Shown here: positions 12,195 through 24,161 of the stretch, piece after piece
Position numbering within the stretch: position 1 is the stretch's first letter
Layout: each line of letters starts with the position of its first letter
DNA from: Magnolia sinica
Taxonomy: Eukaryota > Streptophyta > Magnoliopsida > Magnoliales > Magnoliaceae
Direction: 5' to 3'
DNA length: 64,000 nt
NCBI RefSeq assembly: GCF_029962835.1
Contig: NC_080574.1
Coordinates: 25,146,001-25,210,000 of the forward strand
Position numbers and translations under genes: made by a program
Notes under the pieces: model-generated
What the model saw: the letters and a program-made list of their open reading frames with translations, nothing else
Databases searched by the model: none
What the model was told of the DNA's origin: nothing

Positions 12195-12362
12195 CTCTGC
12201 TTAATTTTAAATGTCGTTGATTTAAAACCATTATGTTTAGTAAACGTTAACCGAACTGCGTGTACATGTGGGAACTCATCCATGTACATTTTTACTAGGT
12301 TCACACTCGAGAACTCAGGATCAAAGTCTCCTTGCTCCAGTGCCGATTTTCGGGGCGTAACA

Positions 12363-12879
12363 CTGGGAGTGGGGATTGGAGTTGGTTGTGTTAGCTACCA
12401 AAGTGACCTCAATTGGTGAAAATTTTTACTTTCATACTTTCAGTACATAGAGTTAAGTAACCCTCTATTATAGAATTGCATTTAGTTGCATTCGTATCCA
12501 TGGCAGGCGGTGGTCAGAACAAAAGGTTATTATCGCTTGACAGGATGTAAGTGGGATAGAGTGATTGGTGATGGTGATACAAATTTGATAAACTCATTTC
12601 ACCCAAAGGTGATGGGTGTCTTAGATTTATTTCATCAGCATTGGTCTGCTTCGTGGTCAGTAGAATCTCCTGTATGTCATAATTTTACCCAAAGGAGGAG
12701 TCCCAATGATATGCCGAGCTCTTGTCAAAATTTGATAATTATGGCCCATCATCATTCTGGGTCATTTGATTGAAGGCCCAAATTAATCAAATGTTAATAC
12801 ATGCATAATGTTTGTGGTTTATATTCATATAGTCTTATATAAGACTTGTTTATTTATTAATGTGAATGTTATGCTTTGT
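12363..12879. other. Spacer between solo LTR and copia gag remnant
   Basis: No recognisable coding sequence. A short open frame at 12486-12773 (95 codons) has no family motif. The segment may be 5' untranslated sequence of the copia element that follows, but no LTR or primer-binding site is seen. Confidence 0.4.
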
Positions 12880-13560
12880 ATGTCCAGCTATGATTGTTTC
12901 CAATATTCCAAACAATTCAATTTCATTCATTTGCTTACTAGATTAAACTATTAAAAATGGAAGTTGTCCGTTAAAATAGTCATAGGCTGCATAGACTTGG
13001 ATCTGGTTCTAGAGGAAGCTGAGCCTCTCATTCCATCTTACTCTAATACAGATTCAAAAAAGGCTTACTACAAGGCTTGGACTAAGTTGAATAAGATGTG
13101 TCTCAATTATAAAGAATTCGATTTCTGACACCATGCAAGTGTCTTACCCAACACTAAGAAAGCTAAAGAGTTCTTGACTGAAATAGGAAACCAATTCATG
13201 AAATCAAACAAAGTTTAGCTAATTCGTTTATGCATAAGTTGACTCAAGCCATATATAACTGTTAAGGAAATATCAGGGAGTACATCGGTGGATTGTACGA
13301 TGTGATAGTCAAAATCCACGTATTAGGTCTTAAGATTAAGGATGAACTCCTGGTTTTCTTGATTATGAACTCCTTACCTCCATAGTTTAGTTAATTTCAA
13401 ATTAGTTATAACACTCAAAAGAAAAAGTGGATATTGAACGAATTGATATCTCGATGCATTGAGGAGGAAGAGAGACTCAAAAAGTTGAGCAAGACACAAA
13501 ATGCGCACGTATTGATATTTGGTCAATGACAAAAATGGAATAAGAAAAGGAAGCACCATT
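12880..13560 (+). pseudogene. Ty1/copia gag remnant
   Basis: Translating from the ATG at 12880 gives MSSYDCFQYSKQF, then after a stop KWKLSVKIVIGCIDLDLVLEEAEP, KAYYKAWTKLNKMCL, NTKKAKEFLTEIGNQF and, in another frame, KDELLVFLIMNSLPP, FQISYNTQKKKWILNELIS, CIEEEERLKKL. This is the standard order of plant copia gag (UBN2-type) text. Stop codons interrupt it after LNY, EFDF, SNKV and LPP, and at least one frameshift is needed. It is followed by KKRKHHSGK, then the homology breaks off and the rest of the element appears on the opposite strand. Confidence 0.8.
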
Positions 13561-13589
13561 CAGGAAAGTATTCTTTTATGTGGGTTTTA

Positions 13590-14930
13590 CAGTTTGGTTT
13601 TTGCAAGACAACCCCATACATGAAAGTATCATAAACTAGGTTTTCGCCCTGTCCATAATTTATATGGAGTTTTTATTATAGCTTTACTTGAGACTCTATT
13701 TAAAATATACATAACTGTTTTCAACACATCACCCCACAAATATTATAGCAGCGTTGAATTATTAATCATAGACCGTACCATGTCCTTTAGGGTAGGATTA
13801 CGTTTTTCGGTACACCATTATGCTTTGAAGTACTAGACATAGTGTACCGGGTGACGATGCCATAATTTTTTAAGTATTTAGCGAATGACCTTGGATTACG
13901 TTTAGATTCATCATACCTCTCATAGTATTCACCACCACGGTTGGATTTGACGACTTTGATCTTTTTATCGAGTTGATTATCGCTTCAACCTTATATATCT
14001 TAAATGTATCCAGAGCATTTGATTTATCATTAATAAGGTATAAATACGTGTAACGAAAGTAGTTGTGTGTGGAAGTGATAAAATACTTCTGCCTATTCCA
14101 AGATAATATAAGGAACGGTTCGCATATATTTATACGAATCACTTTCAAGAGTTCTACGCTCTCAGTGGTACCTTTTTTCCTGGTTCTAGTCTGTTTACCT
14201 TTAATGTGATATATACATAACCCAAAGCCTGAAAAGTCCAGAGAATGAAGAATTCATTTACACAAAAGTGTTTCCAATCTCTCACAAAAGATTGGCCTAA
14301 TTGCATGTGCCACAACATGGAGGAATTTTCACAGTTTAAACTTCACTTGATGACTTTAGTTTTTCCATATGAGAAGTTAATGTTGTAGATATGTGAAACA
14401 TACAAATCTAGCTGATAAAAGTTATTAACTAAAGTGCCAGAACCAATCACAACTGAATCATAGAAAATATTTAATTTTCCATTTTCAAATTTAAACTTTA
14501 TAATCATAATTGTCTAAACGAGAAGTGAAAACTAAATTGTGTATTATAAAAGATACATAAACAATATCTACTAGATCAATAAAGTGTCTCGTTGATAACC
14601 TAAGCCTACAAACTCCAATGGCTTCCACATCTACTCTAATGACATTCCCCATATATACCAATCTTTTTACATTAGTTGGTGTTTGGCTTTGAAGCATATT
14701 TTGCATGGAATTACATGTGTGAATAGTTGCATTAGAGTCTATTCACCAAGAGTTTGTGGACATATAAGCTAAATTATATTCAAAATAGACTAAAACTTGA
14801 TTTTTTTACCTTTAGAAACAATGCATTCTTTAAATTATGTGCAATCTTTCTTTTGATGACCTAGCTTCTTGTAGAAGAAGCAACCATCTTTAGGACCCTG
14901 CCTTTCCTTCTTTACTTTTCCCTCAAAGTA
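13590..14930 (-). pseudogene. Ty1/copia zinc finger, protease and integrase remnant, inverted
   Basis: Read on the minus strand from 14930, the order is a CCHC knuckle CFFYKKLGHQKKDC (second Cys replaced by Tyr), then a protease-like IDSNAT (DSGAT in active enzymes), then VKRLVYMGNVIRVDVEAIGVCRL. It continues with LVFTSRLDNYDYKV, the integrase core IHTDICEPF, QKYFIT, NYSRYTYLYLINDKSNALDTFKIYKVEA and VVKSNRGGEYYERYD (Asp of the usual SDRGGEY is Asn). A decayed stretch corresponding to 'NGVPKNV...LKDMVR' ends near 13600. Multiple frameshifts and stops make it non-functional. It is the natural continuation of the gag remnant at 12880-13560 but on the other strand. Confidence 0.8.
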
Positions 14931-14934
14931 AGGT

Positions 14935-15743
14935 CAATTGTTATCGATGGGTATGATTAGAAGTCAGTCGACGGTCATCGATGGTCGATCGAGACTGCGA
15001 CTATACGGATATATGTAAGATATTAACATAGGTTTGTGCCCTAAAATTGGTTATGATCCAACAGTTGGAAAGTCATAACTTTGGCAAAGACTGGATACAC
15101 ACAACTAACTTAAGTTCTTAATTAATTTCAAGAATATTCACACATCTCATGCATTGGCCTTGCGAGTCAAAGTTAAGCGATTCGAGATGCGATCTCTGCT
15201 TGATGTCTCGTAATAGATGACAAGCTCACTAAGACAAACGACTTTCTATAGTTTCAAGTTTAGTGACCTACTAATGAGATTTCTTATGCGCTCTGATTAT
15301 AGTTTTGATTAGCTAAGTTCATAGCATGACCTATTCGCAATCAGAATGACAGTTCGATCTTAATCACCTTAAACCATTGGTTCTTGGGCTAAAGGAGTAA
15401 ATGAGTCAATTTGGTTTGTTAATTAAGATTTGATCTCTAGTTGTTTTTGCTTTTGATAGGTCTTTATTTAATTGCAGTTGTCTCGATTACTCAGTGATAA
15501 ATCGGCTAAATTTGGGCCCTATATGAACAAATCACGAGGCTAGACTCGAGGTCTAAGTGAGTGGCCAAATTCGTTGGCTTCCGACAGTTGATTAATAAGA
15601 TTTGTGCAGTTCTTTACTGGTATCACCTACGTATAGGCTTACATTGAGCGTTAAGAGTTAGTAAGTGATATTGTAAGCTAATTATAGTAAAAAATTTCAA
15701 GACTTTTTAAAAATTCAAAATATCGAAAATCTGGAACGTTACA
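14935..15743 (-). mobile_element. Truncated LTR of the same gypsy-type family, minus strand (copy C)
   Basis: On the minus strand it begins TGTAACGTTCCAG at 15743 and follows the first ~810 bp of LTR copies A and B. Shared blocks include 'gagcgcataagaaatctcatta', 'cgaatttggccac', 'ctcgtgatttgttcata', and 'atatccgtatagtcgcag.ctcgatcgacc'. It stops at about 14935 against the copia fragment. Confidence 0.75.
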
Positions 15744-15999
15744 TCATCCAATACAAGTGTCTAACAGGTCCAATACTAAGGGTTTATTCCCATGGCATGC
15801 TTATATTCATATGCAGGTAGGGCATACATAAATCAACTTGCCATCAAATCTAAGTCACCAATTCGCTCACAATGTAAATTGAAATAGTTTCTTTTAAAAG
15901 AAACTTTTGAGTTGATAAACAAGCGTCAAGATATTCTTTAATCTGGCATAGACTGGCATAAGAGTCTAGGCCGTACATGGATTCTCATTATTGTAGTAA
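15744..15999. other. Unassigned 256 bp
   Basis: Between LTR copy C and the Tourist element. No gene and no repeat end recognised; a small palindrome tttcttttaaaagaaa lies at 15890-15905. Confidence 0.4.
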
Positions 16000-16382
16000 G
16001 GGCCTGTTTGGACAGTGGTATTAAGTTGTATTAAATGAGATTACATTACTAATCCCACTTTGAAATTCAAGATGGCATGTTTGAAAGGAGTGTGAGATGG
16101 GATTAAAATAAACTTTGTAGGCTTTGGAAAATGAGCCTTGTGTTGGAAAGTGTGAGATGAGATTACTAATCCTAGAGATGATGGATTTTTGCTTCATCCA
16201 CCTTCAATCCAAATGCAATTTGAAAGTAAATCCTAGGATTTATTTTTTAATGCATACATTTCAAATATAGTATTAGAAAACATGGGATAAACTTACGGAC
16301 AATACATTACACATGCATTTATTGTCACTTTTGCATTTCCATCCACCTTAATCCCACATAATACAGCTGACCAAACCGGCCC
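16000..16382. mobile_element. Tourist-like MITE (PIF/Harbinger), 383 bp
   Basis: Left end gggcctgtttggacag; right end read in reverse is gggccggtttggtcag. It is flanked by taa at 15997-15999 and tca at 16383-16385, consistent with a one-base-decayed TAA target duplication. The TIR matches the Tourist consensus gggsctgtttgg. No coding capacity. Confidence 0.8.
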
Positions 16383-16576
16383 TCAATGGAGAGAGACAAT
16401 GTCCATCCCAACTCTCTCTACCTGAGAGCACTGAAGTTGTGATCTCAAGGCCCATGGTTTAAGATCTCCAAATTAAAAGATCCTACCCACCCATTTGTCT
16501 TGGACTGGAATCATCTACAGTTCGTGTTTAATGCAGCATGTAAAACACCCTTAGTTTGTTATGGCCCACCATGTTT

Positions 16577-16687
16577 TATATATATGTGTGTGCGTGTGAG
16601 AAATCTACTTTGTCCATCATACTTCACCATGAATATAAAAATCAGCCTTATAAAAAATTAAGATGGGCCACATCAATGGAAAAGTCG

Positions 16688-16729
<42 letters not shown>

Positions 16730-16820
16730 AGAGAGAAATCTACTTTGTCCATCATACTTCACCATGCATATAAAATCAGCCTGATAAAAAATTAAGATGA
16801 GCCACATCAGTGGAAAAGTC
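16577..16820. repeat. Imperfect tandem duplication (111 and 133 bp) carrying a microsatellite
   Basis: Unit 1 (16577-16687) and unit 2 (16688-16820) share 'gagaaatctactttgtccatc', 'atacttcaccatg', 'ataaaa.tcagcct.ataaaaaattaagatg' and 'gccacatca.tggaaaagtc'. Each begins with (TA)n(TG)n. In unit 2 the microsatellite has grown to about 11 TA and 10 TG units and accounts for the length difference. Confidence 0.85.
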
Positions 16821-16859
16821 ATAAAATTGCACCTAAAACCTTTCAGTTCCTGCATCGTA

Positions 16860-19800
16860 GCTGGCTTGAGTTTTAGATCAGGCTGTTGTTTTTTTTTAAA
16901 AAAATAAAATAAATTTTATTCCCTTCATCCAGAGAGTCACACCTGATGAACTGGTTCGATGAAATAATAAATATATGCACCATGATAGCCCCACATCCAA
17001 ACCCATGGTTGGAGTCCCATCCCTGCCTGAGGTGTGGTGTGGCCCACCTGCCCTATGAATCTGGATGACTTTTGGCCCCAGGGACTAGCACTGAGGATCA
17101 CAACTGATGGACAGAGTGGATTCACATATACAACATAGGACTATGGTCCCTTGATCTCTTGTCGTAATTCTTGTTGAATGGTTGCCCTTTTTTATCCAAC
17201 CACTGTAGGCCATTGATCGAAGGGTTTAGATGTCAAATCAATAGAACAGATCACCGGACCATGGGTCCCATATGCATGGAATCTTGGATGCCAGCAAGCC
17301 GTGTAGTCACTGGGGCTCTGACCTGATAACCTACCTTACTAGCATTTTCGTACAAGCAACACTGGAGATTCCATTGCCTGGTTATATTTGGCATCTCCAC
17401 TGTACACGTGGTAAACAATCTGAGGTGATAAGGATCAGTTTTATGTTGGGCCACCAAATGCATTGCATCATATTAATTGGACAACCAATTAATCATGATA
17501 ATTTGATTTTAGTGCCTCTTTTTATTCAACATTTTTATTAACCATGCAATTTTCATGCCCATTGATGGGATGGACCAGGTACTATGATAATCAATGATTT
17601 TTCCAATTTATTTATTATTTTTTTTTTTTTTAAACTTCAGTCCTCTATTATCTGCTTGCCTGGGAGTATTTTCATAATTTACTTAACTAATAATATTTCT
17701 AATTAAAATATTAAATGCTAATGTATGATATATTAAATTCCATCATGATGTTAACATACATTAACATTGATTATAAGGTTGATATGGTGACAACTGTTAT
17801 TAATTGACTTAAACTTTTGTCAACGTTGGAAAATGTTTGTTTAAATCATTCGAGATTTGAAGTTTAATAGTGGCTAATTATGTTTATGAAAATTATTTTT
17901 ATAATTTTTATATATTTATCTTTTTTAAAAGAAAATTTAATTAGATATTAATCGGAGATTTGATTATTTGACTATTCAGCTTCTATCTATCTTAGTACTT
18001 CTTTGGATAATATTTATATTTGACTTCTTTTTTTCTTTTTTTTTTGGATAATATCTATATCTTATTGTTTTTGGAGAATATCCCATTTTGTATCTATATT
18101 CAAGTTGGATATTGAATAAAATAGAGTATACAAATTTCTATCCATATTCAAGTTGGATATTGGATAAAATATGGTAATATCTAATCTGTTTACAACCATA
18201 GGTATGGCCCAGGCAAGTAGTGGGCACCAAATCAATGGCTCTAACTAACTCTAGATTATTCTATCTGTACGATGGAAATGCTCAACATGGGGGTATTGCT
18301 TACAAGCAATGTTAGCTTACTTCACATGACTTGGGAACCTCGTTATATATAGGTAATGTTCCTTTGTGTTCGAGCTTGTGGTAGTGTTTGAGTTATGCAA
18401 GGCCCACCTTGATTTGTATGTGGAATCCAGGCCGTGCATCTGATGAGACTCTTCATGTTCACTGTACATTCCAAGCAGCATCCTGATCCAAAACTCATAT
18501 GCATGGGACAAAGCACAAGGAGGATCATACAATCCTGTCTAAAACCGACTTTTCCCCACCTCAGCTTTAGAATGAATTGAGCTTTGGTGTGTCCCTTCAT
18601 CCTGGTGGGGCTCATGTGATGAATGGGTTGGATGATAAATGCCCAATACGGTCTCCTCACTCTCTTTGGAAATTTCTATTGGGGTGCTTCCCTCCCCAAT
18701 GTTCTCCTTTAAAACTGATTGACGTAGCAATAAGAGGAATAGAAGACCGAAGGCAAGTAGCTCAGAAATATAGGTTTGGATAAAGAATTCAGTTTAGATA
18801 GCTGAGTATGATCTCCACGATCAATTCAAGTACCAACCGCAAGTAATAACTTTCGCTATGGCTGACATCCCATTATCACAACTAACGAATAATTATGAGT
18901 ATCGGCTCAGCCTAGAGGATAGACCCCGACTATAACCAATAGTTCAGCTTGGTTTGCAGGACCTCAACCAAACTTAGTGGTTAGCATTGGCAGTCGTGCT
19001 GTTCACCACTAGAAGATCTATTATATATACGAAAAGATTTACTCCCTGAGATCTTTATAAAAAAATCACACTGAGAATAATGCTTTAGATCTCAAGGATA
19101 ATTTGGTGTATGATACACTGTTATAGCTAGGTCTCCACTGTCATTGATCTTTTGCATGTATATAAAAATGTAAGAGGGACGACTAAAAAAGAGCATAAGC
19201 GAGCTGCATTTTGGATCTAAATCTAAAATTTAGGGCCATCTAATGGATGTCTTTGATGGAACTTACATGTTATGGTGGGCCCCGCACGAACACATGTGAT
19301 CATTCCCAAGAAAATCTTAGCACGCAACATTGCATGTGAACTTTCACATCCAACATGTTACTTGTCTAGAACATCAAGCTGCCAAAAGTACGAGCCCCAC
19401 TTTCAAATTCACCTCAAATAGAAAATGCGACAGATATACTCTTGTTGCGTGAGCCACAATTGGACACGAGTCAGATCCTGGGCTTTACATTTTCATCACT
19501 TGTTCAATCCGGATCGGACAATTTTTGTGGGTCCCATTTATTATCGTGTACACCAAAACCTTTCTTTTTATACGCATCGTTATCAAAGGACGCTGCCAAC
19601 ATCACTTTGCCCGAAAACGTGCAATGTGTACATACTTCCATGTAAATCGTGGGTTGACCATAGGGACCACGAGCCTAAAAAATCAAGCCAACTCAATGAG
19701 TGGGCCCCACCTGTGGTCCACCAGATGAGTAGGTTGGCTTAATTTCTCCGGTGATATTTCAAGGTTTGGCTCACCGTTTTCATTGGTCAGATGTTCACAC

Positions 19801-20400
19801 AACTAACTAATAGGTGGGAAAGGGACCTGAATCCTCCACAACACCTGTTACATGCAGTGGTTAAAAAATCGAAGCTCTATAGGCCCACCGTGTCAATCGT
19901 ATGAAATAATCCATGCCATTGTTGGGTGGGCCTTTTAATGCTTACCAAGCATTTAAAAAATCTGTCCGTCCAAAACTCAGGTGGGCCACGGCACTGGTAA
20001 TAATGTAAAATCATGCCTAGCACTTCTAAACTAATACAGTGTGCCCCATCTAACTTTTGGGGTAAGAGTATTTTTGGGTCATCTGTTCGTCCTAGTGAGG
20101 CACGCCTGATGGACGGATTGGATGAAATAAAAACACTAGAGTGGGCCCCATGCACAAACTTACAACCTCTTATAGGTTATCATTTAAGATTAAAATTTGG
20201 AACGGTCACATTTGCACCTGCCATTCTGATTGGTGCATTGGAATCCTAGTCCCACCCACCTGTGGCAACATGGCATGTGTGTAATATCTGAGCCATTGAT
20301 CAGGTGGTTGATACCATGAACATTACCTAGCCTAAGAAATGGACTATCCACACCCACAGCGGGCTCGAATGTCTGGGAAAACTGTACGCTGACATGACCG
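16860..20400. other. Repeat-rich intergenic DNA, no gene seen
   Basis: Short open frames here are phase accidents within MITE-like text ('gtggggctcatgtgatgaatgg', 'gtgggccccacctgtggtccac', 'gatggacggattggatgaa'). 17580-18185 is AT-rich and holds a 48 bp imperfect direct repeat of 'attcaagttggatattg.ataaaata' at 18098 and 18146. No splice-linked coding exons recognised. Confidence 0.5.
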
Positions 20401-20404
20401 CCCC

Positions 20405-20915
20405 CCCGCCCAAGTTCGCACAGGCTGGGGATCCGATGGACCAACGTGATGTATGGGTTTTATCCACACCTTTCGTCCATTTTCTATATTATTTTAAGAT
20501 AGAAACCCAAAAATAGGCAGATCTAAGGGCCAAGGCCCCAAGTGGACCACACAGTGAGGATTAAATGCCCACAGTTGAAAATTTCCTGGGGCTGTGGAAG
20601 TTTTTAATTAAGCTGATATTTGTGTTTTCCCTTCATCCAGGTCTACGGGACCTTATGATCAGATTAGATAGCAAACAAACATCAGGTGAGCCCTAAAAAG
20701 GTTTCAAAGGTAGGCACAATTATCATCACTTTTTTCCTAAGGTGTGGTCCACTTGAGCCGTGAATATGCCTCATTTTTTGCCTTCTAACCTAAAATGATA
20801 TGGCAAAATAGATGGACGGTGTGGATAGAACCCATACACCAGGGTGGGCCCCTCAGAGCCGCAGCCTGTGCTGAGCTCGGGACAGACGGGGATAGTGTCC
20901 AATCCGCGTCCATTC
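20405..20915. mobile_element. Palindromic MITE
   Basis: Left half has 'gatgtatgggttttatccacacc..tcgtccatttt', right half 'agatggacggtgtggatagaacccataca', so the halves are complementary. Outer arms 'cgcacaggctg' and 'cagcctgtgctgagctc' are also inverted. The interior shows the family order: 'gtggaccacac', 'aagctgatatttgtgttttcccttcatccaggtc', 'ggtgtggtccacttgag'. Confidence 0.75.
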
Positions 20916-22089
20916 AGCATACATCTGTGTGTCCCAGCTAATTAGTCTCACTGTCTTCATTTTTTAGGCCAGGGTAAGTTTCATGATTATGCCTCCTGCG
21001 ATGAATGGTGATGGATGTAGCACACTTGTATGCTTTAAAGAGCCATAGGATCTCTTACTTCTTAAACGGGAGATGAAGCTTGAGCCATGTTGAACATGTG
21101 GCCTGGATCTTGCTTGCACATGGTTCGAACCATGCAGAACGGAGCAAGGAGCCGCTATTTCACACCTACATTCATTGATGTATCCATCTGTCTTTTCAAC
21201 CATCCAATAAATTGCCACCAATCCTATAGTTATCTAGTCAAACAAGTAAAATTTTTGGTTTATGATACATCTATAAACTGGGACCCATAATTTGGCCGCT
21301 TCAATTTCAGTCACCTGTGTGCCACCTATACAATTTCCCGTGCAGGCGTATCATTCATCATACTCTGCCAGAGTAATTAAGTTTTCCTCTGTCATTACTC
21401 ATTATTCACCGAGTAATTAAAGAGTTCACATCATTTTTACAAGAGTATCACATCATTGAAAAATGATATTTACCTTAAAAACTTTGATACTCTGCCACTG
21501 TTGGTAAATGATACGCATATACCTAGAAATTGCATAGACGGCATGAAAGTATGCCAAATTAAACAGTTAAAATTATTGTTTTTTAATTTAAATGAATTAT
21601 GGACCGAAAGTCACTGCTTATTTTATCATCCGACCATTGGATTGGTAGCCATTTATTTGGACGGTTTCTTTTATCTTTTATTTTTTTTAAAGGTGGGAGC
21701 ACACCACCGGAAATTTATTGCCCAGGAAATCTATACAACCATTTGAGTGGGCCCGGTCAAAAAGAGCTCGGCCACACCTATCGTAAAAACGAAGCCCACT
21801 GACGAGCTGTACATACATTTATTTGGACGGTTATGAATGAAAACTATCCAACGGTCCTAGTTCAACAAAAAAGTGTCGAAGAATCAGACGTTAGAGTTAT
21901 TCAAACAACCCTGATTTTGGGATCACCATTTGGTGAGAGTGGGGTCCACAATTTCGTCGGTTTAACTTGATTTAATGTTTTACACGTGTATAATTTCCGG
22001 GTGCCTGCGTATCAAGCACAAAACACTGCCTGCGCAGCATATAACACCGTGCCCTGCCTCTGCCTGGATTAGCCGTTACTAGTTAGCTA
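20916..22089. other. Intergenic, MITE fragments only
   Basis: Contains the ends 'catcatactctgccagag' (21357) and 'gtgcctgcgtatcaagcacaaaacactgcctgcgcag' (22000), which resemble the termini of the MITE at 25775-26056. Also contains 'gaccgaaagtcactgcttattttatcatccgaccattgg' type repeat text at 21602. No gene is seen. Confidence 0.45.
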
Positions 22090-22476
22090 TAGAGGTGTAC
22101 ACGAACCGAGCCAGGTGGGTTAGCTCGCTCGACTTGACTCAAAAAAGCTCAATTGGACTTGGTTCGAAGTTGAGTTTAAGCCGAGTCAAGTTGATTTTTT
22201 AGTGAGAAAATGAGTTCAAGTTGAGTTCGAGCTGGCCCTAGCTCGGCTAGACTCGGATTGAACCCAGCTCGAATCAAACTTGGATCGGACCGGTTTGGTG
22301 ACTCGGTTACTTTGATATTGATGTTACTCACCAAGTGTTTGATGAAATGACTCAAAGTAGTGTGGCCGGTGGCAAGGAAGGTATGTATATGAAAGCAACA
22401 CCCTTTTTTTTTTTTTTTCTTGATTTTTATGTTGCTTAGAAGGTGTTTGATAAAATACATGTAAATCCATTGCTGC

Positions 22477-23978
22477 TGTTTTAAATACAGTGAGATTTCG
22501 AAGGTGTAGTTTAGGTGTTTGTAAAAATGTTGCCGTATACACCCCATCCAGGCTAATATCTTGGAAAAGCTAAGACAGGCCAAGAACCATGATCACACCT
22601 TGAACCAAACCCTAATCCCGGCCTAAACCTAACCCGGACCCAAAAGTCTCAAAATCGAGACCCAAAACCTTGATACAAACCGTTCAGCACACATACAGCC
22701 TCACTTATACCCTATACCCTAGCCAGAATCCTCTAATCATACCTAAATCCACCACTTAAGTCCCAGGAACCTAAAACGGAGACCACTGGACAAACCAGAG
22801 CACTACACAAAACCCACATGCATGAATCCAGCCTGAACCAGGCTTGGGCGGTAGTCTGACTACCGCGGGCGACAGTCTTACTGCCGCCTGCGGTACTTCA
22901 ACTGCCGTCGCTCGCGGCCCGGGTGTGGACAGCTGTCCCAGCGTCCAAAAGTCAACTTTCTCCTGAAATTACTCCTCAATCCGAGCTTATTTACCCTTTT
23001 ACCAACCTCATTAGCCAATGAGAGCATGCCATGTGGCATCTCCCTCCTCTCCATCAACCACCACTTGTCACATCAGCTTTTAACCCTCTCAAACCCACTA
23101 TTTACCATTCAACCATTGGAGAAGGCTATAAATAGCTCTCTCCTTTTCTCATTTCCACAGACCACAACACAACAACCAAGAGAGGGAGAGAGTGAGAGAG
23201 AGAAAGGGAGAGAGGAAGAGAGTGAGGGAAAGGGAAGGAGCTCCCAAGCCCTTCAAAGTTCTGATTTTTCCAGCCACCCCCTAGTCCTCCTCTCAACCCA
23301 TCCAATCCATAGACCTAACCCAAATTGATCATGATTCAGTCTATGTCTTAGCCTATTCAAGAATCAAGCCAAAGATTCATCATTTTACAAGCATTTATCA
23401 TGACATCTACTCCCTTCTCAACATCCCTGCTTCTCTAGATCTCTAGTGAACGTATACTCTATGACTTGCCGTACATCGGATCCTATCACATCAGAAATTC
23501 CTAGTGATCTAGTCCATTTTCTTACCTCTTTGCATAAGCATCATCACATTCGCCTTCTAGACACATTGTCGGACGTATACTCTGTGGCCTGCCGAAATCT
23601 CGGATCTTGCTACATCAGAAGAAATCTACGTGTGACTAGTCCCATCATGACCATAGCATCATCATCATCCCTTGAGATTGTTTTACCACAGTAAGTAGAG
23701 ATCGTACATTTGTACAGGCAGAGAGGGTGCTTAACCCCTTCCCTCTTTGTAACCGAGGTCTCTTACCCGGAATCCGGGATCGCAGATCAGGAATCACTCT
23801 AAGGTAGGAAAGTCTTCGGATTTCTTCGACCTTACATATTCCACAAGTTCTAACCGACTGCGGGATTCTGAGTTTTATTGGCTAGTGGCGACTCCAACAT
23901 TCACAAATTAGCCTAATCCCCCACCACCAAATCTATAACATTTCAAATCAACATGGGCGCCGATTTTCAGTGTCTACA
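22477..23978 (+). mobile_element. Probable solo LTR nested in the hAT element
   Basis: The right end ...gattttcagtgtctaca is LTR-like and is preceded by a 'tggcgactccaa' motif often seen near gypsy LTR ends. A TATA box (23127-23134) is followed by a purine-rich leader (23173-23240), so U3-R structure is present. If the left end is tgttttaaat at 22477, both sides carry the pentamer gctgc (22472-22476, 23979-23983) as target duplication. The left edge is the uncertain part, because the first ~80 bp could still be hAT sequence. Confidence 0.5.
23127..23134 (+). promoter_or_regulatory. TATA box in the nested LTR
   Basis: tataaata is followed 40-110 bp later by a GA-rich leader, the arrangement typical of an LTR promoter. 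Confidence 0.5.
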
Positions 23979-24161
23979 GCTGCAATGGCGAACTCAGCTC
24001 GATCTTAGCTCAAACTTACCCAAGCTATTGACCTACCCGAGCCGAGTTGGCCAATCAAGCTCGAGGACCGAGCTGAGCTGAATTTGAGTTGAGGTCAGCT
24101 AGTGGCTAAGCCGAGTTAAACTAAGGCCAGCTTGACTTGGTTTGACTCGATGTACACCCCT

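Larger units (their letters stand above)
8906..12362 (+). mobile_element. Solo LTR, large Ty3/gypsy-type family (copy A)
   Basis: The segment starts tgtagtgtcctgg and ends ttttcggggcgtaaca. It is colinear with copy B at 35775-38940, which starts tgtaacatcctg and ends ttttcagggcgttaca. Shared blocks include 'ggaagccaa.aatccgcccgatcactt', 'tagtgctataaatag' versus 'ggcattataaaagg', 'gggcatggtgg.atgggacac.gtgtc' and the 'cactccca..tgggacgg.gttttaaaacacc' block. Flanking pentamers are ctagg and ctggg (4 of 5 identical), as expected of an old target duplication. No internal retroviral domain adjoins it, so it is a solo LTR. Length and style suggest a Tekay/Del-like chromovirus; that assignment is inference. 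Confidence 0.8.

Noticed and set aside
23026..23328. 100-codon open frame in the nested LTR
   Set aside because: It lies across a TATA box and GA-rich LTR leader; composition is simple-repeat driven (REGESEREKGREEESEGKG).
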